Shown here in pieces: positions 24,319-35,100 of a stretch of DNA of 64,000 nucleotides (position 1 is the stretch's first letter; every line of letters starts with the position of its first letter). Made by a program: the position numbers and the translations under genes. A model generated the notes under the pieces. It was not told the DNA's origin and searched no databases. It saw nothing but the letters and a program-made list of their open reading frames with translations. The stretch spans positions 119,888 through 183,887 of the forward strand of contig MU404140.1 of NCBI GenBank assembly GCA_022695795.1, read 5' to 3'. This stretch comes from Biscogniauxia marginata. Taxonomy: Eukaryota; Ascomycota; Sordariomycetes; Xylariales; Xylariaceae.

Positions 24319-24897
24319 ATGTGCTGGGGCGACAGAGGACACTATTTTTGTCATGACTGTCGGCGGGTATTCAACCATTTTAATGGATTCACTCCGTGTT
24401 TTAAATTCGAGAATGGTATATCCTGTGGGAAACTTATTCCACGCCAGGAGGTTATCCAGACTGGTGAGAATTGCGATGTATGCAAGTCAGCTCGAGTAGC
24501 TGAGGAGATCTGCCAGCAAAAAGTCCACCGGCAGGAGCCCCTGGTTTTGTTTGATCGCAGACAGCGTTCCAAAGCGTGGCACAGTACGTATAAGTAAGTG
24601 TTTCCCCAATTCCACATCTCTCGGCATATTATTTGTCCCTTTACCACATACGATGTTGTCGATATGGATTTGCTAACTTGTGGTTATAGGGCAGACCTTG
24701 AGGTTCGCAAGGAGGCTATCAGGCAGAAGAAAGCCAAAGAAGCAGCTGAGAAGAACAGGAACGATGAGAGTCGCAACTCGAAACTAGACAACGAGTCCCA
24801 AAAACAAGGTGAGGAATCTAATAATGTGGAACTTGACGAGGAAAGCTTTTTCCTGGCAAAACCGTTTATTACCGAGCGCCATCAATTCAATACTTGA
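24319..24897 (+). CDS. Small Cys-rich protein with charged helical tail, 160 aa
   Basis: Exon 1 24319-24593 and exon 2 24690-24897 are joined across a 96-nt intron (GTAAGT donor, TGCTAAC branch, TTATAG acceptor) in correct phase. The first 70 residues hold cysteines at 2, 11, 14, 27, 36, 52, 55 and 65 and histidines at 8, 12 and 20; the CHDC (11-14) and CDVC (52-55) pairs suggest a zinc-ribbon-like knuckle, although the exact ligand set is unclear. After the junction a Lys/Glu/Asn-rich helical segment (VRKEAIRQKKAKEAAEKNR) and a low-complexity acidic tail follow. There is no signal peptide or membrane segment. Small Cys-rich proteins opening with MC and a similar C/H pattern are common unassigned proteins in filamentous ascomycetes. 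It sits upstream of the NRPS wreck; a link to it cannot be shown. Confidence 0.65.
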
Positions 24898-25755
24898 TAG
24901 TATAAGAATGTATAGGGAGCAATTCTTGGTGTTTTATGATTTTTTTCTTTGTTAGTACCATTTTCATATCTAGTATGTGTCGAGATATGGGGCATAGCCC
25001 CTGTCTGTATACGGTCCTACCTAGACCGACCCTTAGACTAATACACCTCACCTTATCCTCCTCATATCTTCGTCCTATCTTAATAGTATGTGTTTATGAT
25101 ATAGTTGAATTATGACTAGTCTGGGTTCTCTAATCCCAATTCCCTAACTACCTAGTCATTTTGTTTAGACTTAGACTATATAGGTTTTGATTATATTCCT
25201 TGTTCCTCAAACCCGTAATTCATTGATATAATTCCTCATGAAAATTGAGTTAAGATGTGGTGAAAATGTCGCAGGTAATTATTTGATTGGTAGCTCCCAA
25301 GTAAACCCATGTAACTCTTATGTTTTATGTTAGACAGTTCAGCCCACAACTAGTCAGGTATTATCGTCATAGATGTGTACCATATGAAGTGATTACTGTA
25401 CTTTAAGTTGCGTATAATCGCCTTAAAACTATCTGCCACAATACACTCAGTATAAACCAAGGTAACAATGTAGTTATAACTATCGCTGCCTAGGGAGCCA
25501 AGGTACATCTTTATAAAAAAACATCTCTATGACCTACTAAGCCACATGTACTTTTCTTGTATTCCATACCGTAGCTCTCGGTGGTATACATCCTGACACT
25601 CTCTAACTCTATTTACTGCATTGCACTGCATAGATCCACGCTACTATTACTTGATATCCAACCCTGCAGAATCCTGCTTTGATAGCGCTTTGGAATAATC
25701 ACATCCCCCCCACCCAACAACAATAATTGGAGGGGTTTTAAGGATTCTCCTCAGC
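24898..25755. other. Intergenic, no gene seen
   Basis: Ordinary, slightly AT-rich sequence between the Cys-rich gene and the 3' end of the NRPS remnant. There are no open frames of note and no repeat that I recognise. Confidence 0.4.
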
Positions 25756-28700
25756 CTAAGTCAATTGACCTAGCTGCGTGCCATTCGGCCCAGGCAACAT
25801 AATCTTAGGCACAGAGTGGCCGTAGTGATTGAGTCCCTTCAGCAATGTTGGCTCCATTACGAACGTCGAAGTGAGCAGAGATATGGTTGAGCAAAGAATC
25901 TTCAATACTTGGTCCACAAAAAATTGACTCATCTTCTCACAGAACGTGAGCGAGACGTTGACGTTCTCCAATCCCGCTATGAATGTCTTCACAAATATAT
26001 CTGAGTCTTGATGGTTAGACTCAACCAACTCAATGTTGCACCTGGAATTACCCAGAGCAAAGTCGCAGATCTTATTATGTTCAACTCGGTTCTGATGACG
26101 AACTACTGTGCTGAAGCGTGTCTAGGTTGGCCAAGATGTACACTGCTATACAATATCAGCCGTCTGCATATTTTTGTGCGGGATGCTAGCAACGTGCTGA
26201 CTCTGGAGTCGTGTTCGTACTGGGGTCACGTTTCCCATCGGACTGATAATTCCTACGACAGATTGGCCATTGGGAAGAATCAAGTGCTTTTCGTCTATAA
26301 GTTGGCCGAAGACCACGGCGTCAGTGCCGGAGAGGCTCGACAGGACGATTGACCATGCGCCCTTCAAGATCGTCTCGAAGTGGATGCCAAGATTCCGCAG
26401 CGATCCAGTAGAAATTTGCCGCTAAATAGTCTTGGGATTTGTGGTTGTGCTTGCGAGGGACGGCTGCGAGATGACTTGCGTAACCAACGCACCCTTCAAG
26501 AGAGAGGGCCAATAATTACCTGCGCCACTAGAATAAGCCTGGGCTTTGAGTGAGGAGTTTGCTGTAGCGATAGAATCGATCGAGATCTTGGATGAGCGTT
26601 GGGATTGAGAGGTCGTCATACTGAGCTCTAGATAGTCGTATCACTAGGATAGAGCTCTTCCCCGCGTCCAGGTACGAAAATTTAGTAATCGGCCGACGGA
26701 AGTTAACCGAGAGGGATTGGTCTCTCTTGACGAGCTTCGCAGCTAGGTTGCTCAGGCGCCAGCTTTGGCATTGATACCTCAAAAATTCTGGATGCCAGGA
26801 TCGAAGGATAATCTGGTAGACTTGGCAGCTGTGCGACACAAACGCGGTTCGAAGAATCGGGTGGGTTCTAGTGAGCATGATGCACGCGTTCTAATGCTTC
26901 TGCCAGTCGAGAGATCCAGAGATATTGATCATGAAGTAGGTGACGTTGCCTCGACTTTGGAGTATACCCGACTCGATAAACATTGTCTGGAGAGAAGACG
27001 GCTTCAGCTACATCTTCAATCATGCTCTGATCCGATCAAATTTAAGGCACAATAGCTCTGCACACGAATGCATTCGACGGGTTCGTCTGGTTTGATTGAC
27101 GCCCCTCGTGGCTGGAAGTTGGAGACTCAACCGTAATGATACTTCTGCTAAGTTCAGTTAGGGGGGGCATTCCGTAGAACATCGACGATGGAGGAAATGT
27201 CTCGATGTCGGCACGTGATAACTAAGTCACGAGCAGTAACTATATCACCGCCGGCACTTAGGAAACCATCGTTAGCAGATACGGAGTCTTCTTCGATACC
27301 CAGAACCTCAGTCCAAATAGCGCGCATGTGCTGCTCGGCCTGGGTCAACGGTAGTGGTTTAAGGGCTGCTGCCCGCACCTCCTGAGGGTTGGGAACTTGC
27401 GCAAGGGCCAAGAGTTGGTTACGTGACAGCCCGTGATCATCTTTTGAAGTTCCCGCCTATTAACCTTTAACCAGAGAGTCAACGGCATGCGTCGGGCGGG
27501 GATATAGGCCGAGGGAAGTATATAACTAGGAAGGGTTTCCTGGAGAATCATATTCGCCATCTTCTTGGAGAGGTACAATTTTTCCTTTGTCATACGGTCG
27601 AGCTTTGCCAAATCTTTCTTACCATGAAAGAAGCTATTGCCAAGTTCCACAAAGGCAGCAAGTATGGGTAGCAAATTCATATCTTTGAACGCAATGGTTT
27701 CTACAACAACGTCCACGCCTCGACCAAAGCACCGACAAAGCCTCATCTCTATATCTGAGACGCAAAATAACTTGTCATCTATCCCGCACTCTTCACCGTC
27801 AGTCTTGATGAACTCGATCTCACCGTGCTCCCGATAGCGCACGTATTGTCCGGTCTTGGGTAGGCGGTTACCCGCCTGATCGAGAAGATATTTTGCGCGG
27901 GCTGTGCTCTTACCAACCCAAGCTTTAACATCGCCGTCGTTGATGTCAAATCCGCTAGCTAGGGTAGGGCCACCAATTGCAAGCTCACCGAGGGCACCAA
28001 CAGACATAAGTCGGCTATCATCCTCCAGGCTCACAATCCAGAAGTTGCCGCAAAAGGGGTTGCCGAAACTTTGCACAGTGTTTAAATTAGTCACCTCCAT
28101 AGCGGAAATCCCAAGTGTACAGGCCTCTGCGGAACCATAAACTAGGAGCACCTTGGCCGTACCTGCCCATAGCGCATAAATATCGCTGTCGAGTTGCCTA
28201 GTCCGAAAGCAGACAACGGATATATCTGGTAGGCACTCTGGCTGGATCTTCCGAGATAAGGTCGGACTCAAATATGTCCAGTTCACTCTCATACGGCATG
28301 CAGCCCCTGAGAAATCCGCGATCCTCTCCGAGGTGGAGGGGACACAAACACAGCCTCCATGGACCAAAGTTATGAATACTTCGGATAAGGCGATGTCGAC
28401 GCTGAAAGACGAGAGTTGCCTTGCCCAACACATGCGGTTGCCAGAGCCCTATGACTGTAAGACATCGCCTTACGGCCCTTGGAACTTCCAGAGGTGAAGA
28501 AAATACAAGCGATATCGTATGAGTTAGTCCGGCAAGGAGTTGACTCGGCAGGTTGTGACGACATTGGCAAGGTTGTCTGATCGTTAATAATGATCACCTT
28601 GCTACTGAGTCCGTCGACATATCTTCGAACATTGTCAGAGACTAAGACGAACTCGGCACTCACTGCATCAATGATCCATCGGAACCTATTTCTCACTTCG

Positions 28701-30450
28701 GCATCTACAGGTACAATTATCGCCCCAGCGCTAGGAGTAGTAGTTAGCAACCGGGGTAGCCGTAGGTAAGTGGTGTAATGTATTGAATGAAGCAAACCAA
28801 AAGAAAACGAACGTGGGTTATAATTTTGATGGAGAGCGAATATCAACTAGCTACTGAAAATTTGCATTTAAACCCTGGATGCATTGACCACCCCCACACA
28901 GGTGCTAAACTCACATTGACACTAGCATGGCCACTATAGCCTATCGGCTTTTATCGACAATTACTGGTACTGGCGATTGTTGTTTGAGGCCGGAAGCCAA
29001 GAGATGATTGGCAAGTACTACGGAACATTTATAAAGTTCAGCGTAAGTTAGATCGCCATCCCAGGCGTAAACAGCCTGGATATCAGGATTTCGAAAGGTC
29101 CAAGTGGCTATGAGCTGGTGAACATGATCCTCCGGTATGTCGACTTGAGGCATGCTGTTCCATGCAAGTATCTGTTTATGATCATGGACACTGAATATAT
29201 CTATTTCATTGACCAAAGCGTGTGGAGTTTCCAGGATATTCTCAATAGCCCTTCCGAAACAATACGCCACAGTGGTCGCTCGTTCAGAGGTCAAAATGCG
29301 ATGTCCAATATCAGTTGTGACATTTCCATTGTGGAAACGCACGTTTACATGAATGCCGTACTCCGAGGCCTGCTTGTATTTCGCAAGACAAAATTTTGCA
29401 TCCTCGAGAGAATAATATGCCTTATCCTCATACCCGAATGATAGACAAGTATTAAACAGCGGATCTCCCTTCATCTTAAGTTCGTGTTCGATGCTACTTA
29501 CCGGTACATACTGGTGGTGAAAGGCACCCTGGCATTCGTTATCCACATCGAGAAGTAGTTGTGCAATAGATTTCACCGGGCCTTTGGCAAGTCTACAGAT
29601 CAATACGGTTGCGAATGAGCCGACAGCGTGACTTAAACCCTTAACCGGGATATCTCTACCAGAGGTGCAATACCCAAAGCACACATCGTCTGTGCCAATG
29701 TACGTCCTTAATAAGAGACCCCAGGCAACTTGTAGTACACTGGCCGTCTCGATATCGTGTTGATTTGCAAAGTCTTGGAGCTGCTGGTAGGGAATTTGGA
29801 GATCAACTGTTGTAGTTTGCCACTCTATTAAACCCGTTGACTTAGAAACGGTGCTAGGGAATTGGCACGGCTTAGCATTGCGAAGCCTCCCTTTCCAGAA
29901 CTCAACACGACACGGAGTCATCTTGAGGCATCGTGCGTACTCCGGGTACGATACCTTCCGAAAAGGGGGGACGGGACAACCGAAATAAGTTTTCTCCAGT
30001 TCGTTAAAGAGAATAGATATGCTAGCAACCTGCATTTATCGTGAGCAGTCAAAGGTCGATAATGACGAGAGAATATTTCCTTCTGAGGTCGCTTACATCG
30101 CAGATTGCTTGGCTAATCTCTAGCTTTACCAAGGGTTTCCCGACTGTCTCGCAAACGATAAGCCTGTGCCAAGGAACACCCTCAGTCAATAGTAAAGGAG
30201 GGAGACTGTCAATAGCCGCCATAAAACCTTCCATGTTTTCGCTCTCGAGGAACAACATAGCAGGCGAGTAACTCCGTAAAACAATTTGGTCGTATAGGCC
30301 ATCTTCCGAGACACTCTGGGTGTTCAAAAGCGCTAGCACCTCAAACGAAATATTCATATAAAGCATATCAAACAAAGATAGCCCAGGCGCCGAGGATCGC
30401 AGTTTGCAAATTAATTAACGTATAGTCCTCTCGTAATTGCACAATCAACT
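25756..30450 (-). pseudogene. Non-ribosomal peptide synthetase remnant, C-A-T-C
   Basis: Domain order from the 5' side: condensation (about 30450-29190), adenylation (29190-27480), thiolation (27410-27165), second condensation (27040-25760). A real 67-nt intron (30096-30030) lies in the first C domain. Recognisable pieces are PWHRLIVCETVGKPLVKLEI, VLQVAWGLLLRTYIGTDDVC, IFFTSGSSKGRKA (A3 core), VHGGCVCVP, VLLVYGSAEACTL (A5), VRYREHGEIEF (A8) and PLTLWLKVNRREL (A10). Damage: TAG at 28941-28943 where the family has Trp; a frameshift with loss of about 25 residues near 28430; a frameshift near 27440; several frames in the second C domain. Catalytic residues are also gone: the HHxxxDG histidine is Gln (30109-30111) in C1 and Arg (26627-26629) in C2, and the thiolation GGDS serine is Ile (27241-27243). 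Upstream frames fade at about 30450, so the 5' end is probably lost. The product is unknown. Confidence 0.88.
28731..28914 (-). repeat. Repeat-derived intron inside the adenylation domain
   Basis: A 184-nt interruption between IVAMLVS and AGAIIVPVD of the adenylation domain. On the minus strand it opens GTGAGT, ends TGCTAACTACTACTCCTAG, and removing it restores the frame with a codon split 2+1. About 135 nt of it (28899-28763) match the dispersed repeat at 62284-62424, and a shorter part matches 62985-63030. Where they differ, the distant copies nearly always have T for C or A for G. The simplest reading is a dispersed element that inserted here and is, or was, spliced as an intron. Confidence 0.6.
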
Positions 30451-30940
30451 CTGGATCTGACCCTGTCGCCTTGACTTGCGATTATATAAGAACCTGAATT
30501 TAGCCGCTCCTTAGTCAATCAAGGCCGACACTTCGAGCACAGCTGTCCGCCTGACGAAGCGACCAATATCTAAAGTGTCAAAAGCCAAAGATCTTCCGGG
30601 GATAAGTAGCTGTTCCAAGAGAGCGCCTTAACTTCTCAAGTTTTGCATAGATCCTGCATAAGTAAATATAAGCTCAGGGGGGCAGTGTGTAGAAAAAAAG
30701 AGGCCGCAGAATAATAATCAATTAGGTTCGTAATGAAATAAGATAGACCTTTATTAGTTGTAACTTAACAATTATTATTATTATTATTATCATTATTATT
30801 ATTTAACGTTTAAATAAGGGGGGCGTAAGCTTTTTTAAGTAACCTTTTTAAAAATATAAAATGTAATTAACTTTAAATGTAATTATTTATAATTATAAAG
30901 TTATTTATATTTATAAAGCTATTTTTAATTAAGAATAATA
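30451..30940. other. NRPS 5' flank passing into AT-rich sequence
   Basis: Up to about 30690 the composition is ordinary and may include decayed 5' sequence of the NRPS. From 30700 it is AT-rich with an ATT-type microsatellite near 30770-30805. No gene is visible. Confidence 0.4.
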
Positions 30941-31379
30941 ACGTGTTTTATAAGCGAGTGAGCTATATAAATAAGTGGGCCACTTAATTTCCCATATAAA
31001 ATCGACTTTTTTAAAAATTTATAACTTTGCGCGTAAAAATCGTAAAAATCCCGGACCTTTTTTTCTAGTTATATAATTATAAGGTTTAGCTAAAAATAAA
31101 ATCGAAAAAAAATGAATTTTAAGAGACGTAAAAAGAAAACGCGTAAAAACTAAAATTAAAATAAAACGCACAAACCTTTTTACGTATTTCTTTATACATT
31201 TCATTTTTTATTTTTTTATTTTATTTTTAGCTAAATTCTATAATTATATAACTAAAAAAAAAAAGGTCCGAGATTTTTACGATTTTTACGCGCAAAGTTA
31301 TAAATTTTTAAAAAAGTCGATTTTATATGGGAAATTAAGTGGCCCACTTATTTATATAGCTCACTCGCTTATAAGACAC

Positions 31380-31381
<2 letters not shown>
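30941..31381. mobile_element. Foldback (MITE-like) element, TA-flanked, copy 4
   Basis: A 441-bp inverted-repeat element starting ACGTGTTTTATAAGCGAG and ending CTCGCTTATAAGACACGT, with TA at 30939-30940 and 31382-31383. The outer 70 bp of the two arms are near-perfect inverse copies (GGGCCACTTAATTTCCCATA versus its reverse complement), so this is among the least diverged copies in the window. Confidence 0.82.

Positions 31382-31431
<50 letters not shown>
31382..31431. repeat. TAA trinucleotide microsatellite
   Basis: An uninterrupted run of TAA/AAT triplets, about 16 copies, directly abutting the right end of the foldback element. It may have grown from the TA target duplication and the AAT-rich flank. 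Confidence 0.9.
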
Positions 31432-32057
31432 TATTTAAATTTTATTTAAATTTAAAATTTTATAAATATTTAATATATTAAATTTATTATTTAATTAATT
31501 AATATAAACTTATAAATTCTTATAAATTCTTATAAATCTCGAATGTTTTATATTTATAAAGACCTTTGTTAAATATCCATTATATTATAATATACATATC
31601 TCTTATTACCACCTTTTTGTACCTCTTTCCTTTACCAGTTTAAGCAAACAGATAAGAATCAAGTAACCAGATAAGTGAATGACCAATAATAATCTAAAGG
31701 GGCTCTTCCCAATGTAATAAAAAGGTGTCAGCTGGCTTTGTGCATCATAAATCATTAATTCTCAACCATTATATAAAAATGAGTCCTCGATCTTTTGAAA
31801 TGGGCATCTCCGTCATTCCAAGTATACTTTACAAGGACGGGAAAATCGTGAAACATGCAATCGAAAAATTACAACCACATATATAGTACAAAAACAGGCT
31901 TCTTAACGTGCAAGCCATTCCATTCCGTTCCGTACCGTCTAGACTACCCAGCATTCGGCAAGAACCCGGCGTCAGCACCACCATCCAAAGAAACATAACG
32001 GTACCTTTCCTAAGCTGCCGTTGAAATCTCTTTTCTTCTTACCCTTCATTGCACACA
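31432..32057. other. 3' flank of the SAPS gene
   Basis: AT-rich to about 31580, then ordinary composition. It should hold the 3' untranslated region of the SAPS gene. No other gene is seen. Confidence 0.4.
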
Positions 32058-32138
32058 TCATCTGCTTGGATCTCGAGGCACCTTAATGAAAGCATCATCA
32101 CCAAGGCCCATATCAGCTAGGTCGTCGGAGGTCAATTC
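32058..32138 (-). other. In-frame open extension after the SAPS stop codon
   Basis: Directly behind the TAG the SAPS frame continues with ELTSDDLADMGLGDDAFIK and VPRDPSR before a TGA at 32060-32058. The acidic, low-complexity character resembles the preceding tail. It may be a former C-terminus cut off by a stop-gain, a recoded stop, or chance. Confidence 0.4.
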
Positions 32139-35100
32139 CTAGACGACCACCTCCTCTTCATCTGGATCCTCGATGCTAGTTCTCCGAGCAGCTTCATGAG
32201 TGCTCTTGATTTTCTCGCCATCATCACCCATGATCTCGCCTGGCTTGTCCGAAACATCAGCAACTTCGTCGCCTTCTTTACCCTTTTGTTTCTCCCTATC
32301 TTTATCTTTATCCTTCGACCCAAAAGGCCAGAGGCTCGTAAAAGCCGAGCTCTTCTGATGCTGTGACGGCGGATGAACAGGGAGAGGCTTCACGACGATG
32401 CTATTTTTTGCATCATTACCGTCAGTGTCCACTTCAGGCATAGCGAAATCGCCGAACTCCTCGTCTTCATCATCGCCTTCAGCTTTGTCTTCATTGTCCG
32501 AATCAGAATCATCTCTGCCATCGCCAAATCTTTCTTTCCCCCTTCGCAGCGCCCCGCGCCACCAACTGCCCCTCGAGGAGCCAGCATTCCAGGAATCATT
32601 ATGGCCATCATCGCCTAAGCCATCATCACTGTCATCATCCACATCTTCCCCATCATCTTCGAACGGATTTCGAAGAATGCTGTCAGGTTCTCGAGTCAAC
32701 GTCGAATCTTCACCCTCAGCCCTATTTTCTACGCCAGCAGAATGTGCTGGGGCAGCCACGCTCTTCTGGTGCATGGCAAGACGTGCCGCGAGTTGCAGAC
32801 GAGCACGCGATGGTGGGATATTCAACGGGGGAGGAGGTGGTGGGGGTGGAGGAATAGAAGGAGGATCCATTGATGAAGATGATGCATTGAGAGGATCAGT
32901 ATACGCTCGGAACTATTAATAGAGTTAGCATGTGATAGTTCTCTTCCGGAAGTAAATACAGAAAAGAGAGGGCCGGATAGAAAAGCAATCTAGAAACGAA
33001 GGCGCCGTCGAAAGATAGATCGCAATCCAAGCTGCCAGGAGGGTGGGCTCAGCGTCCAATGGGACAATCAGGTCTGTTGATGAATACAGATTCTCCTGCT
33101 CTTGCTAGGCGCGATTGATTATAATAATGGGGCTAGCCGACAATTTAGGTCTAGAAGGGCGAGAGTTGAGGGCTCCAGGCAAGTGCCGTTGATAATAGGT
33201 GAGAACCGCCGAGGAGAGACCAGAGCAGCAATCACCACTATGAAGAATACATAGTTGGTTGATACAAACTCTATCGCTGGCTACTAGTAAAACGATGTCC
33301 AAAAAGCTCCCGTGCAAAAAGTGCTTGGAAATGATAATATGAACAGGTATGTCGTGGCGGCAAGACAAGTCAGAGATGATCTCATCTTCCTCATTGCTAA
33401 TGCTTTCATCTTCCCAGTAGCCGTAGGTTTTGTAGCAACCTACGTCGGCTACTTTGCTCCTAATCCAAGATTCTGGAAGTCACTGGCGCTGGCGCTTCTG
33501 CTGGTCTGCCGACATTCGTGCCCGGTAGAGGGGCATCGAGCGGTGGATATCGCAAACTGTGAGAAACACGATGAAGGGGATAACTAACCTCATTATTGAC
33601 ATCATCTTCATTATCCTCCGCCTCGTCCTCTTCCTCGTCGCTGGAGCTTCCAAAGCCGGAGCCGGACAATAGCCCAGAGCTGATACTAAAAGGACCAAGG
33701 CTGCTGCCACTACCGTTATCTTGGACGTCCACGTTGCTGCCGCCACCGTTTAGGCCGGCTTCTGCAAGGGCATTAGAGCCTCCACCCTGCGCACCGCCGA
33801 GCCCGAGACTAGACAAACCCATGCCCCCTAGTCCGTTCCCGGCCATCTGTGCCCTATTGCTCATAGCAACCTCGGGCCGAACGCCGCCGAGAATAGCGTT
33901 ATCTCTCTCGCGCGTCTCAGCTAGAGCGCCTTCGACGTAATTGATCCAATCATGGCTCATGACACGGTCCAAGACGAGCTCCGAGAGAAGTTCAGGGGGG
34001 TTGCGCTCTGTAAACTTGACAACCTCTTCTGCGATGAGCGTCAGATGACCCATATAACCCATACGAGTCCTACTCTGGGCTTGGGACTGCTCGCTGGAGC
34101 TTTGTCCATTGATGATAGCATTAGTGATATCGGCAGCCTCAAACAATGAGATGGCGAGAGTGGGATTGAATCCCCGATCCATCGGCCCATTGAATACTTG
34201 TTGGACAATATCGTAAACAACATTATGGAGGAAGTTGTTCCAAGGGTACGTGAAAAAGAAAGACTAGAGATCTTGTCAGCCTACCTGGCAAATCAGTAAT
34301 GGGAATATATGGGCGACAGTACTAGTATTGTCGGGACAACTCGGTGTTCCACAAACTGCATCTTGAGGAAGTCCCCCACAACTGCTTGCAGCTGTTCGCC
34401 AGCAATCTGCTGATCCCCTTCTGGCAAGTGGGCGGCGGCAACGGGTGCATCACCTTGTTCAGTCCCAGCGGTAGAAACGATGTTCTGTGAAGATAGCCCA
34501 AATTCGACAGCGGGCACATCAGACTCGTCGGTCTTCGTGGATATGTCTGTGACAGGACCATCAAGAGCTGACCGAGGAGCTTCCTGGCTCTGAACTGTCT
34601 CGCCATAGATTCCTGTTGGCAACTGTGGCTCAGCCATTGTCGCCTCCTCCTCAACGACCTCTGTTGCAATTGTTTGAGGGGCTATGGCCAGAGCCAGGTC
34701 GCTCCCTACTGCTTTTTTACCTGTATCCTCTACCTCGTCCGCTCCATCTGTCGTCTCGGGCACGCCTGGCTGGCCAGGCCTTAATACCGTGGTCGAATCT
34801 GCTAGCTCTGTACGAGTCTGCATCTTTGCAGGCTTCTTGGGCGATAAAGGAGCGACCACGAGCTCCGGGTTCTCGAAGTGTTGCTCATTGGGTTGCCCAT
34901 CCTGGACGTTGAGGCGAGGGGAGCTAAGTGGTTCGTCCACAAAATCGTCATCGTCTCTGTCCAAAAAGGACGAAGACGTGGCGGCAGTGATCTCTTCCTC
35001 AGCCTTGACAAACTCATGAGATGTATCTTCGGTCATTTCTCCAGACGGGGTAACTTCTTCAAACCCGTCGTCATCAGATGCATTAGTGACTTCTAGGCGG

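Noticed and set aside
28941..28943. Premature TAG in the NRPS as an RNA-editing site restoring Trp
   Set aside because: The change TGG to TAG would fit, but the gene has frameshifts and lost catalytic residues, so correction would not rescue it.
33105..33368. 87-codon ORF inside the SAPS gap
   Set aside because: No similarity to SAPS proteins and no good splice sites to join it; kept only as part of the 676-nt gap finding.
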